A stretch of DNA of 64,000 nt, from the NCBI RefSeq assembly GCF_025698545.1, contig NC_068573.1:2361001-2425000 (forward strand), written 5' to 3'. The stretch comes from Gossypium raimondii. Its lineage: Eukaryota; Streptophyta; Magnoliopsida; Malvales; Malvaceae. Both the position numbers and the translations under genes were made by a program. Numbering within the stretch: position 1 is the stretch's first letter; the number at the start of each line of letters is the position of its first letter. This document shows positions 12,579 to 25,597 of this stretch, one piece after another. Under the pieces are notes generated by a model that was given only the letters and a program-made list of their open reading frames with translations, was not told the origin of the DNA and did no database searches.

Positions 12579-13112
12579 TGTAGGGAATTAACTCGTGTAT
12601 GCAACAAACAAGTAAATAAAACAAAATGAAAAATCGAACATGTAAAATTTAACGCGGAAAAACTCCTCAAAAGAGGATAAAAACCACAAGAAAAAGGAGA
12701 TTTCACTTTAATAAAATAGAGTACAAAAGATGGAAAGAATTAAAGGAAAACCCGAAACTCCACAAGAAAAACTCTTCGAAATAAAGAACAAAATTCTCTC
12801 AATCTAAATATTTCTGTTGTGTATAAAACCTAAAGTGAATAAGGCCAATTCATAGGTTGAAATTCGTAGTATATTTGACTAGAATAACTCTAGGTTAATT
12901 AGAGTTTAAATGGGAAAAAAAGTCGAAAAACTTGGACTACACGTTGACATGTCATGATGTGGCTTGATATGTTATCAGGACGTGAAGAACAGTTGTGTTG
13001 TCGGGACGAAGTGATCATCGTATCAGGACGAAGATGTGCTACTCATCGAGACGTCACGTGTTGTTTAGTCAAAATAAGAGGCAATCTCTCACATTATGTA
13101 TTCTATCACAAT
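12579..13112 (-). mobile_element. 5' LTR of a truncated copia element
   Basis: On the minus strand the LTR ends ..CCCTACA at 12579, three bases from the primer site. The other boundary is estimated near 13093-13112 (minus-strand TGTGAGAG or TGTGATAG). It contains a gtcgggacgaag/atcaggacgaag repeat pair near 12975-13045. No second LTR or target duplication was found, so this is a 5' fragment. Confidence 0.6.
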
Positions 13113-15429
13113 AAAATTAATTTAAAATTGTATTTTATCATAAAAAATAAAAAAAAATTAGGTTGATTAACTTTAAAATTTCTTAAAAGTTTTACTCATC
13201 AAATTTGTAAACATGAAGCATGTAATGTAGGTTTCATTTTAGTACAGACACCTTAAACCATATTTATTGACTTTAAAAGTATATTTATTGAAATTAAATT
13301 AATTAAGTTAAATTATTTAAAAATAATATAATTAAAATAAAATAAAATAAAATTTTAAAAGTCAAGCCGATAGTGGGGTTATGTTCTTAGCATATTTATA
13401 TTTATGATAGTAATCGTCTTAACTCGGTTGATATATGTATTGTTGTCAATATAAGATGATGTGGATTTAAGTGCGCTGAAGTGCGCTATTCTTTGAATTA
13501 TGAGTTGAGAGAAACTATGAGTAGTTTAAGTATTTTATTAAAAAGAATCACAACTATATCGAGATTATTAAAAAATATATAAAGCAATAATAAATGCGTG
13601 TGGAAAGTTTGAACCATTTTCACGAAAATCAATGCATTGCTAAATAGTATCCCATGTGAGTTGGAAATTTTTCATTTCATGTTTATTTTAGTTTTAGGGT
13701 TTTATTTAAGATTTATTTTGAGCATTTTAATTATTATTTTATAATTAATTTGTGTATTGTAATGATTAATTCTAATATTTAATACAAATCCATTAATTAT
13801 ATTTATCAATAAATTTACGTATTATACTGATTGATTTTGATTATAATTATATAGATATATTAATTGTAATTATGTGAACTTATTATATTAGGATTATTAT
13901 TTTATAAAAGAGGATGATATAAATAGAAGACATGGTGTAGGTAATTTACATTTTAATTTTAAAATTTTAATTAATTTGATATTTGTGAATATTATGCTTT
14001 GGGGCTCTACTGTTTATCAAATAGATGATTCCATTTTACAGTCCCATGAAAGGTCCTTTTTTTATATTTTGGGATTCTAGTTGAAAAATAAATTAGGCTC
14101 TTTATAATAAATTATAAAATATAATATAATAAGAGTTAAAAAATTTGGAATTCTAATAAATGAAGCATTAATGGTGAAAATTGAAAACCCTAAATACTTA
14201 ATTAATTTATTTTAGTCTGATATTTTTCTCACATTAAAAGTTAAAAATATATTTATTTTACCCTTCCAACCCTGGGCCCTAAAAGACTACATTCTCAAAT
14301 AATTCCAAGGTCGAGCTTGATTATTAACAGTTTGGTAAGTCATTTAAATTCTATATTCATATTTTTCTATTTAATAAATTTTCATCAAACATTAACCAAA
14401 TATATTACACTTTTGAGGGCAACACAATCTTTGGTTCACACCAAATATTTATTTCCCTAAATATTTTATTATCAATAAATTAATTGTGCATAATGAAATT
14501 GAAGAATTTATTACACCGATCAAGACGAATATATATTTGGATACTACTATTTTCAAGATAGTTCATAGTAATTTTTTAATATCATTATAAATTTTTCATC
14601 CTCTACAATAGGTTGGCAGAAGTACAAGTAATCCAACTATTTTGGAAGTTGACACTTCATTGGAATGTTACTATTTATCATGTGTTACTTTTAGGAAAAG
14701 GTTGTGCAAATTAAATGAGACTGTACTTACATTTAAAGGTGTTTATAGTTTAGTTAAAACAAGATTAATTGAATAAATTAATTTAATTTGATTATTCGAA
14801 TGAATTAATCGAAATATTTCAGTTCGATTAACAGTTAAAAATTTTACGCTTCAAATAATTCAATTAATAATTGAACCGACCGTTTAAACACTTCTCCTTC
14901 TATATCCCACAACAATACTACTACATTCAAAAATTCCAACATCATTACATAACTTATACATAGAACTATTAAATGTTGTAACCACCATTCAACTAATTCA
15001 TACATAATACTATTAAATGTTGTAACCACAATTCATGATGGTCAATATGGTATTTTGAATATCATTTCACATTACAAACCATAATAAATGCTAACATTAT
15101 CTCTTTTAAAATATAAATATATTATGTGATAATAATTTCACATTTAATTTCCAAAATATATTATATTTTACATTATAATTTAAAAAACCAATGGAAGGAT
15201 GAAGGTTTAGAGAATAATTTCATTTACTTCTTTAAATTGAAAGATTTTATGTCAGAATTTTGCAATTTAAACTTCTCTTACTTATATATCACAATATATT
15301 TACTTACATTTTTGAGTTTAACTTTTTATAATACCTATTCCATAACTACATCTTTCTACTTCACATTTATTTTTACTCAAAACATTATTGTGAGTATTAT
15401 TATTACTATCATATGATATTACTTTTAAT
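13113..15429. other. AT-rich intergenic DNA
   Basis: No gene is seen. A short tandem pair with a period of about 57 bp (actattaaatgttgtaacca) lies at 14960-15030. A degenerate attaatcgaa/ttaacagtt repeat occupies 14755-14890. The predicted ORFs here are AT-rich and have no recognisable domain. Confidence 0.4.
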
Positions 15430-16497
15430 CTAGGATTAAAACTAAAATTAATAAACTTATAATAACATATGCCGGACACTTTCTAGATCTATAACTCAAG
15501 TGCAAATTATATTCAAGTAATAAAATCTCAGGAGTTTGAAGTCATTCCAGTATAGCATTGTGGTTGAGCTCTTCCTTGTTACATACAATTACGAAAGCTA
15601 CTTACTCAGTGCTCGTCTAATGACCTTATCATTAGTGTGTTACCTTCATAGGATATCCTTAATCTCTTTGGGATAAATCTGTTCTCCCAATATGATCTTG
15701 TTTATCTCATTGTAATCGTTACATCTTCCTCCATGAAAAGTCAATTATTATCAAATAATAATCAAGTCATTTATCACAAAAACAAACAACCCGTGGTCAA
15801 GTTTACTTTTCATCTATCATGTAATGCCAGTGAAAGAATATCATTTACCAATTAATTGGGCTATAAATTCCATTATTTTCAATTATGCTACATGCAGCAG
15901 AAGTCGTATACCCAACACATCAGCTTTTCGTTCATTATCTTTTTTAACTTGGGTTTTTACTTACATCAAAATATACGAGTCACGCATACATATTCTATCA
16001 TCCACTCGAGATTAAGGTATGTCACACTACGAACGTCACAAGTGAATAAATCCATAAAAATATCTAGGATCTATTATACTTGGGTCATGTCTGGTGTACT
16101 GTCAATCCCGTCAATCATATCTATATTTCTATCTTTTAGAAGTCATTCGCCCCAATGTTCAAGACAAAACATCTCCCCAATTGGACTTGATAGATGACAT
16201 ATTGGTCTTTCAATTGATTTGCTCATTTTCGTTTAGATTAAGGACATGTTTAGGTTCATCTACTAATACAAGCTATCTTTTCGTATTACGATCCAACCAT
16301 TTAATACTGATTAGTATTAGTTAAATGTTAGATAACCAGTGAGCCAATATTTATTTTCATTTTTCTTTGTATGAAAAAACCATTTAGGACAATATAAAAA
16401 GGGTATTAATGTAATTAATGGATATTATTAAACCAATTTGTTTGAAAATTGCAAGTGTACAAAATGAATATACTACACTAAGGGCACTATGTCTAAT
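15430..16497 (-). mobile_element. Copia LTR, left copy (3' LTR)
   Basis: The sequence from about 15540 to 16490 is repeated in the same orientation at 19975-20661, including gaaagctacttactca, ctttaatctctttggg and tctccccaattggacttg. The two copies are taken as the LTRs of one minus-strand element. The left copy has about 280 bp (roughly 15820-16110) absent from the right copy. The left edge is approximate. Confidence 0.65.
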
Positions 16498-16499
16498 AA

Positions 16500-16965
16500 A
16501 GTTTGATTCCTTCTCTCTGCCACACCATTCTATTATGGAGTTCTGACGTGAATAGGTTGGATAATATCTTATTCTCTACTAGATACCTTATGAACTCATC
16601 CAATAAGTATTCATTACCTCGATCAGACCAAAGTGTCTTTATGGGTAAACCTAATTGTTTCTCTACTTTCATACGAAACTCTTTGAATTTCTCAAAGGTT
16701 TCACATTTTTAATGCATTAGGTACACATAACCAAATCTAGAATAATCATTTATAAAGGTTACATAACAATCGTAACCACCTCTTACACTGACGTTCATGG
16801 GGCCACATACATCAGGGTGCGCAAAATTTAAGGGCTTTACGTGTTGGAAAAAATTCGATTCGTAAATGGTTTTCTTGCACAATGGAAAATAAAAATTTAA
16901 AAATTGACCCGGTTTGTGATATATATTTATAGCAAGTTTTGAAAATTTGGGAATGTGATTCATTT
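16500..16965 (-). pseudogene. Ty1/copia integrase fragment
   Basis: Minus-strand translation contains HPDVCGPMNV, then TFINDYSRFGYVYLM, a TAA stop, then KFKEFRMKVEKQLG and LWSDRGNEYL. These are ordered blocks of the copia integrase core. The blocks DVCGP and SDRGNEY match those carrying catalytic aspartates in intact integrases. The fragment ends against the left LTR at about 16497, so reverse transcriptase and RNase H are deleted. Confidence 0.8.
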
Positions 16966-17089
16966 ATCTACTTTATCATTTCTATCCATTTTTGTTCATT
17001 TCATTCTACATGCAATTATTTTTTGGTTTCAACAAGCTACCGAAAGGACCGATTGGACATATGTAATTAGGGCTCAAATAATTTATAAT

Positions 17090-19921
17090 TGTAACAGTTC
17101 GTTTTCAGTTAAATCAAAACAGTGGTTTTGGGACCATAAATCTAAAGTCAAAAAAATATTTTAATATTATTTTAATATCTACAGCTTGATAATATGATAG
17201 TATAAAAATTTTGTTAAGAAATTTTACCGTTTGTATGCTCAATTTGTGAAAAAGGACTAAATCGCATAAACTACAAAAGTGGTGTTCTATTAGCTAAAGG
17301 TGTTAAATAGCTATAAAACATTAAATTGGAGGTCTTTATATGGTAATTAGAACATTAAAGGTGATAGTGGATGTGCATGGCCTGGCAATTAAGTAAGGGT
17401 AATTTGGTAAATAGGTAATTAAAGGTTAAAATTAAATAAAACAAAAATGAGTCATCTTTTTCATTCATGCATGAGCTGATTTTTTCAACAAAGAAGAGCT
17501 TTGGAAAAACTTGAAAATTTTGCAAAGAAAGTCCCTTGCATGTAAGTGTTATCTTGTCTCGTTTTTATTAATTTTTATGTTTTTGGAATAGTTGTAGCTT
17601 AACCTAGCTAACTAGAGGACTAATTTGCAAAACTATTGAATATTTTGAGATTTTACATTGATGAATATGATAATTTTTTGAAGTTTAATGGAAGAAAATG
17701 AATTTTTGTTGTTTAATAAACAACTTTTGTTAAGTGAGTTTTGTTGAAATTGTCAATTCGGGGTTAATTTGTGAAATATGAAATTTGTGTGGTAAATGTG
17801 TGAAATTGTGAAATATTTGGGCTGCTATATGCATGTATAGAAATCGGCTTGGCTTGAGTATGGATGAAATTGCATGAATTTCATTTTACGAGCCTAGGGA
17901 CTGAATTGTAAAAAGGTCAAAAGTATGAGGGCAAAATAGTAATTTTTCCAAAACATGAATTTTGGATTGAATTAAATAGAGTGAGGTTTAAATTGGTTAA
18001 ATTTGATTATATAGATCAATAAAAGCAATATCCGAAATTAAATCGGGGAAAAGATAAAGTAGTGGACTAACCAATCATTTTAACTTCGTATGAGTTTGAG
18101 GTAAGTTCGCATAATTAAATTGTGTATTTATATGCTTTAATTGAAATATATGTATGCGAATGGTTTAATTATTATGTATAATTATCGAGCGCATAACCGA
18201 TGACATACGAAAAATACCAAGCCTCGTTTGAACCTTAAGAATTAGTATGATACAAATGACATGTCATTAGGGTTACCAATTTGGTTGTGGTCCTGCATGT
18301 GTTGCAGACACACCACAGTTCATATGAGCTTACCGATTTCAGCTCGTGAGAGCTTACCGTTTCACAGCTCATATGAGCTTACCAATATTCAGCTCGAAGG
18401 AGCTTATGTTTATCGCTCGTATGAGCATACATGTACAAGAATTTACAGATTTATAGTTTAGTACATCTCGCATGTACTACTCGCGTATCTAACGATATTC
18501 TAAGTGATTCAACGGGTGTAGTATTATTACTAGATTACTCAAGTTCAATACGAACTAGTACAGGTATTTACATGGAAATGGTTTATATATGATATACGGA
18601 TACACGGTATAGATGGTACATGTACATGGAATTTAATAATTGCTGAATTCATACATGATTCTCGGTTTTATATGAATATATGGCTAACTTGGTTAATGGT
18701 TATGTGATAGGCTTTGGCCAAATTGAATTATGTTATGCTTTGAGTTACTTACATAAATTTGTGGTTAAATGGTAAGTTTAATTCTGTATTATACAAACTT
18801 ACTAAGCTTAATTGCTTACTCTGTTTATTTTCTCGTGTTTTATAGTGATTCGGAAGCTCGTTCGGATTGGAAGTTATCGGAGACCACATTACACTATCAA
18901 ACGTCATTTTGGTACTTTTGACTTTATATTTTAGGTTAAATGGCATGTATAGGTCATTTTGGCTAATGGTAGCCCATATATTTTATTGCGTTTTAGCCAT
19001 TTAATTTGGCTTGAATTTGGTATAATTTGGTTATGTAAATAGCCTTATAGTATGTGATGTATGGTTGCCATGTGAATGCCTTGGTTGGGAATTGGTATTT
19101 TGGGTACCTAATGGTTTGGATTGATAAGTGATATACATGTTAAGTTTTAGGCACAATGATGCATATGTGTATTTGACCATTTAGGTATGTTGAGATTCAC
19201 AGTTGCATGATTATAAGTGGTCAATTGAGGTGTTTATAGACATCATGTTATATGTATGGTCATAACATGTTATAAACTTGATATTGGTTGGTTTTGAATG
19301 CCTATTTATGACATGGTTGTATGTAAATTTTTGAGCTTAGGTTGGTACCAATTTGGGTGAGAAATATGGCTTAGAAAATGACCTATTTTTGTCCACACGG
19401 GCGTGTCTCTCAGCCGTGTGTCCCCTGATACCCCTATAGAAATCAAGTCAGTAGCTTCACACGGCTTAGCACACAGCTTGACACACGGGTGTGTGAGGCT
19501 ATTTCAAATGGTACACGGCTTGGCACACCAGCGTGTAGTCGGGCCATGTGACCCAAGTCAGTGAGTTACACGGGCAAGGGCACGGGCGTATGACCCATTT
19601 CGAATACCCACACGGCCTGAGACAAGGGTGTGTCTCTTAGCCGTGTGAGACACACGGTCTGGCCACACGGGCGTGTGTCCCCTGCACTTTGAAAATTTTT
19701 AATGTTTTTCTAAAAATTTCTTGAGTACTCAGTTTAGTCTCGAACCATTTTTAATGTCTATTTGGGGCCTCGGGGGCTCGTATTAGGGACAATATGATTG
19801 ATTATGAATTGTTTTTTATTTGAATGAGAAATGTATATGAAATGTTTGATTGATTGAGCTATAAGTCTGGTAATGCTCCGTAACCCTGTTCTGACTTCAG
19901 ATATGGGGTAGAGGTGTTACA
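17090..19921 (+). mobile_element. Solo gypsy-type LTR E, TSD ATAAT
   Basis: It starts TGTAACAG at 17090 and ends GGTGTTACA at 19921, flanked by exact 5-bp duplications ataat (17085-17089 and 19922-19926). Length is 2,832 bp. It is related to LTR F (reverse orientation at 34949-38320): both share the gttttcag / ggtttcgggacca start. It contains agctcatatgagct palindrome repeats (18314-18430) and a cacacgg/ccgtgtg cluster (19395-19685). It sits inside a copia LTR. Confidence 0.9.
18314..18430 (+). repeat. Short palindromic tandem repeats in LTR E
   Basis: Five units of about 25 bp carry palindromes of the type agctcatatgagct followed by taccg or tatgt. Units alternate between tat and gag/aag centres. 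No coding role is likely. Confidence 0.7.
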
Positions 19922-20545
19922 ATAATTAAGTTTTAACTTTTTGCTTATTAATTATAAACTTATTTAGTCACAAAATCATTCCATTATAGTATCATGACTG
20001 AGCTCTCCGTTATTACATACCATTACGAAAGCTACTTACTCAATGCTCATCCAATGATCTTGTCATCAGTGTGTTACCCTCATAGGATATCTTTAATCTC
20101 TTTGGGATAAAGCATTTCTCCCAATATGATCTTGTTTTATCTCATGGTAATCATTACATCTTCTTTCATGAAAAGTCAATTATTATCAAATAGTAATCAA
20201 GTCATTTATCACAAAGATAAACGACTCATGGCCACGTTTACTTTTCAATCTGATTTACTATCAATCCAGTTAGTCACATATATTTCTCTATTTTCTGGGG
20301 GTCATCCACTCCGATGCCCAAAATAAAGTATCTCCCCAATTGGACTTGATAGACGATATATTAGTCTTTCAATTGGTTTTCTCATTTTCGATTAAACTAA
20401 GGACATGTTTAGGTTCGTCTACTAATATAAGTTGTATTTTCATATTACGATCTAACGATGTAATACCGCTTAGTATTAGTTAAACATTAGATAAACAGTG
20501 AGCTAATATTTGCTTCTATTTTGCTTTACTTACAAAAATCACATG

Positions 20546-20777
20546 AGGACATTATACAAAGTATATTAATGTTATCCATGAATAATTTTATTAACCAATC
20601 TGTTCGAAAAAATTATAAGTGTACAAATGAATATACTACACTTAGGGTCCCAGATCCAACAAGGACAACATACAAAAGGTATTAATGTAATTCATGAATA
20701 ATTTTACTAACTAGTCTGTTTGAAAAAATTATAAGTGTACAAACGAATATACTATATTTAGGGCACCAGATCCAACA
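20546..20777 (-). repeat. Tandem duplication (2 x 116 bp) at a copia LTR start
   Basis: Segments 20546-20661 and 20662-20777 are two copies of the same 116-bp unit. Each begins aggaca and ends ccagatccaaca (minus-strand TGTTGGATCTGG, the LTR start). A single related copy lies at the left LTR (16386-16497). Confidence 0.75.
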
Positions 20778-22402
20778 ATCTTCAACTTTCTTTGGGTTAT
20801 TTATAGGCAGAGGTCTCGTACAATATAGTGTTAACGTGTTGGACTTGCCATCTAACCATCATTACGAAGCTTGTTGGAGGGATGTCCTCGATGGGATAAG
20901 GATGTCTGTGTTAAGACAGATCTTGTCATTCATTTTTACTCCAATGGAATAAAGTAGTTGAGCCCACATGATGTTTGGTGACCAAACTACTCCATATTTA
21001 AGATCAGGCCATCCATTGTCCGAACTCCCGGAAGGGTGAGTTCACAGGTGACCTCTCAGCTTATTGATAGCAGGCTTATTGTTCAAGCGTCTTTTAAGCT
21101 TGCCACATGTCTTATCGCGAATAAGAGTATAACAAGTATGTTTGGTTCACCGTATGACTAATTTTACAAAATTACTATTGCAACTATTTGACAAAAGATA
21201 AACAATCCAAGATCTACACTCTGTTGGGAGATTTTGGTGAAAAGAACACTAAAAAATTTGGAATGATGAGATTGAAAAGAAGTTAAGAGTAAAATTTTGA
21301 GTTATTTTGGGTTTGGCTGTACCAATGACGAAGGCAACCATTGTTGGAAATTGAATTTTCTAAATTGTTAAACCATTTCTAATTTGTGAAGAGTATCTGT
21401 AATGTGCATGAGAGAAAAAAAACCAAAATTTATAGGAGATTAAATAATAATTAATATTTTATAATTGATAATATTAAAAATTAAATGTTTATGCATTTTA
21501 TAAAATTTTAGAGTTGTTATCAATTTTTTTGGAATTTTTTAGAATAGGAATCAAATTGATAAAATATGTAAACCTTAAGAGTTATTATTAATTTTTATAT
21601 AATTAGGATCAAATTAAAATAAAATGGGTAAACATTGTTTTATTATGCCAAAAAATCAAATTTTAAAAATGTTGATGACTAAATAAAATTTGGTAAAAGG
21701 TCTCTCCAGTCCTCTCAATTTTAAAATTGAGTAAATTGATCTTTCTAAAAGAATTAGAGCAATTTAATCCCTATCAACTTTGAAAGTGAGCAAATAAGGA
21801 TAATTAATCACAATATTAATGCCTTTTGTCAATTGTACATAATTTTGATTGGTATAACAACAAATTTAGCCATTTCTATGTTTTGTCAATTTGGTTTTGA
21901 TTTTAAAAGTCCAATAAATTTAGCCACATCATTTACACATCTATACAAATGCTGCAAACATTATTTGTTAAATCGAGACCACATTGATAGAATATCTAAA
22001 TTTTGAGAACTAAATTTATTATTATACCAATTAAAATTAGAAAAATAGTAACATCAATTTTTACCATTTCTTAACAAATTTCCCTATTATCAAACATATT
22101 AAATATGGTGTTCATACGGAACTGCTGGTAGTCTAGCCTGACTGACAAGCATCTGAATTTTTGGTCTCTTGGACAATGTGTTAGAAGCCAAGTTTCATCA
22201 TTGTATTAAAGTAAGCAACAAATGCCAAACAAGCACTGTACTACGCAACAAAAAGAATTCCATTCTCAGCTTTCTACTTCCTCAAATCTCAAAAAGAGAG
22301 AACTCTGAAAGTTTCATTTTTTTTTTTAAGCTTCGGGTTAGTATTTGATTTTGTTTAGAGTTTGCCTTAAGGGATTTGTGGAAGAAGCAAAAAGGTACGG
22401 TA
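20778..22402. other. Intergenic DNA upstream of the alpha/beta hydrolase gene
   Basis: No gene is recognised. 20778-21160 has more balanced composition, with ggttatttataggcag and cccggaagggtgag, and could be old LTR sequence. 21440-22090 is AT-rich and MITE-like. The last 200 bp (from about 22200) are the likely promoter and 5'UTR of the hydrolase gene. I could not identify a clear TATA box. Confidence 0.4.
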
Positions 22403-25400
22403 ATGGCGGCTCTGAGACTGGGTTCACTTCCACCACCAACATTAACAGGAATCACAGTAACAAAGAAATGTGAAAGATTCAATGGTGGATTTAAGGTGGT
22501 CGGTGACGGTGGTGGCGACAATGGGTTCCCTCCATTTCTTCCCAAAGAGATTGAAAAAATCAAAGACCCTTTTGCAAGAAATTTAGCTAGGAGAATAAAA
22601 AGACTCCCAGTTCAGGTTTTTTTTTTTCTCCCTTCATTTAACTGCCTATATTGTTGTCTTCTTCCACTTGTTTGTTTGTTTCTATGAGTTTGCTGGTGTA
22701 TGTGATTGGAGAATTTTTAGATTTTTTTGTTTAATTGATTCAGTATTTGGGATAAAAGAACAGTTTGTCTAGTACTATGTTACTCGTACTTGGGTCAGAT
22801 ACAAGTATGTACTCGACACAGATATGGTAAAAAACCACACCTATGTCGGATACCAGTACTTATGAACTAATGTCAATGTTGTTCTTACAATTGCAGATTG
22901 GATGTTCTGAAAGTTATATAATGAGTAGTTGTGTACAACCACTAGCACAAACCGATGCCAATCCGGTTGCACTTCTCCATTGCTTTGATAGGTTAGTAGT
23001 ATTTTGATTTGCAATAATTATAAGTTTTTCCTGCCTCGTACTGAACTTGTTTCATTATGTTGCTGTCCTTTAGTTCTTGTTTAGAATGGAGGCGTGCTTA
23101 TCCGTTGCTGGAAGAATCCGGTTTGGAAGCATGGGCTCTCGATATTCTCGGCTGGGGTTTCTCTGATTTAGGTTCATCTTCCCATCGTCTAACTATTTCC
23201 ACCGGATTTGTCTTTATGTCTATTTTCTTACTGTGTGCTTTGATGACGATTTGTGTTTATATTTTTCCCCCCTTACCAGGAAGGCTTCCACCTTGTAATG
23301 TAGCATCAAAGCGTTACCACTTTTATCAGGTATATTCATCGAATTCTTTTTTAAATGCTTCTTCGGTTGTTGTCTCTTGCCATGTATTCGTAAACATTGC
23401 ATCTGTGTTTGGGCTCAAGATGTGTGGGTGATCAGTCCTTGAATTTATATTATTTTTTATTATTCTAGCTTTGGAAGTCGTACATCAAAAGGCCAATGGT
23501 TTTAGTCGGACCAAGTCTCGGTGCTGCTGTTGCAATCGATTTTGCAGTAAATTATCCCGAAGCTGTAAGTCTCTCCTCTATGATTTACCTCATTGTCATG
23601 GCTGGTTTTGCATGGTGGCTGCTGTAAAAATTGAACAAACTCATGTCAAACACATATCCGTACTCGACAGTACCTCCAAGTCCGAGTAACATAGAATCGC
23701 TGGCAAATGTCAAATAGTTTCCATTAAAAAGAAATTCTAAGAAATATCCATGTCAAAGATCTTGGTATCAGGTGCAAATGTGTAGTAGTTCTCATTCAGT
23801 CATCTGATCTTTTTCGTTATTTATTGTTGTGGCTCTGAATTGGAGTATTTGAACTTGAAATTGTCCTGGCACATGGAATATCCATCTTTAGCTGGAACGA
23901 TAGATTGAGGGTCCAAAATGGATCAATTGTCAATGAACAACTGATTAAGCTAGCCTGCCCAAATAAGTAGCAGTTGCAGAGGCATTCTAGCTCTGCATAT
24001 GCTGTAGAATAGCTTACTGAAGTATTGTCCGTTTTGCTTTTATGAGTCTGTGTACTCGGCCTTCCTGTTTTCGCACTAAAAACAATACTTCCCATATTTC
24101 TCAGGTTGAAAAGTTGGTTTTGATCAATCCGAGTGTTTATGCAGAAGGCACGGGAAACCTTGCAAAGTTACCGAAAGTAGTAGCTTATGCTGGGGTGATG
24201 TTTCATTTCCGTTACATAATCCGATATTTCTGTTTACCTTGTTCATATATTCTATCAAAGAGCTTAATACTAATATTCTCATATTTCTTATGGATTAGGT
24301 TTCATTACTAAAAACATTCCCTTTACGCCTTTATGCTAATCTATTAGCTTTTGATGGCATTCCATTATCCAAGAGCTTAGACTGGACAAATGTAAGTTTT
24401 AAGATCAGACTTCCTTTATTCCTTCCATTTCCGGCTACTATTTGAACACCAAGATTTAAATTTTAACGCTCTTCTTGTTTTTTGTTCTCCTGCAACAAGT
24501 CTCTATGTATAAAAGCTAAAATCGTTTTTGGTTTTGGATGACAACATAGGTTGGTCGGTTACATTGCCACATGCCTTGGTGGAAAGACGCGACTGTTAAT
24601 TTTATGGTTAGTGGAGGGTACAATGTAGTGTCCAAAATAAAGCAGGTACGGTGATGAAAATTTCAAGGTTCATATGTTGGCTTAAAATGTAAACATCGGT
24701 CCTTATAGGCCCTTGCACGTAGTTTCTAACATCTTGTTCTCGTAATACATGGGACGTATGGACCTGTAATAAGTTAATGAGGACTATGGGGGGACGAGTA
24801 TTCTAAGGCTTTGAGTCTTTTGTACGTGTACTGTTTATAGAATGCACAAAAAGAACCGCTAAAGAATGCTTCTTTTGAAAAGTATTATTTTCTCGTATAT
24901 GTTGCACATGAGGCCAAATGGTAGGTTATTTTTCTTGATTGGTCCAGCTATTTTGAAGGACGAGTGGTTTGATACATCTTGACATAATATTAAGTTGTCT
25001 GAAGTCAAAGAAAAATTTATGTTAGGAAGTACGATGCTTTGTTGTAATGTTCTGTCTGAATTCCGCTTCTGTAGGTGAAACAGAAAACACTGATCATCTG
25101 CGGCGAGAATGATAAGATAGTTAGCAACCAACTGGCGATGGTGAGTTTTCGGCATTTTCCATATGAAATCATACTTTAGGACAGCGCATAATAGTCGGAG
25201 AATAACCATGTTACCCTAACTCATGAGTGACTATCGGGATGAGTATGTACCCGTTAAGGATATACTCAGTTTCCTTTTTAAGTTTTCATGTATCCAAAGA
25301 ATCATACCTCATACCAATCGGTATTTGAGTATGTGCTAGGCGGATACGAATACCTTAGGGGAAATGAAGAGTCTACAGAGCTACTTGTTGAACACAAATT

Positions 25401-25597
25401 ATTTCATGGTTATTCTTGATGATCTTGTTGTTTTCCCTATTAACTTGGTGATTTATTTCTTGACATGTTTAAAGAGACTGCGTTTCGAGCTTCCGAATGC
25501 AAGCATGCAACGATTGCCGGATTGCGGTCACCTTTGTCATGTCGATAAGCCTCGGAATGTTGTGAAGTTGATTGCGGATTTTGCTCGAGCCAAATAA
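22403..25597 (+). CDS. Alpha/beta hydrolase superfamily protein (10 exons, 339 aa)
   Basis: Exons: 22403-22615, 22897-22991, 23074-23171, 23280-23329, 23469-23564, 24105-24194, 24299-24391, 24550-24645, 25075-25140, 25475-25597. All introns are GT..AG and the spliced frame is open, 1,020 nt including TAA. The start is the first ATG in frame (MAALRLGS). An alpha/beta hydrolase fold is shown by HCFDSSCLEW (oxyanion region, about residues 98-107), the nucleophile elbow GPSLG with Ser168, the acid in CGENDK with Asp290, and DCGHLCH with His318. The triad is complete, so it is probably an active esterase or C-C-bond hydrolase; the substrate is unknown. The first ~70 residues, rich in Ser/Thr/Lys and low in acid at the start, could be a plastid transit peptide (inference). 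The last acceptor (tttaaag|aga) was chosen because it keeps the frame. Confidence 0.9.

Larger units (their letters stand above)
16966..20777 (-). mobile_element. Copia 5' LTR and leader (right copy), split by solo LTR E
   Basis: The LTR start on the minus strand is TGTTGGATCTGG at 20777. The body at 19975-20661 matches the left LTR. Removing LTR E joins ..tttataat (17089) with taagtttt.. (19927) into one continuous LTR 3' region. Between about 16966 and 17060 the leader passes straight into integrase, so gag and protease are deleted. Confidence 0.6.

Noticed and set aside
22282..22563. 93-aa minus-strand ORF
   Set aside because: Antisense of hydrolase exon 1 and its leader.
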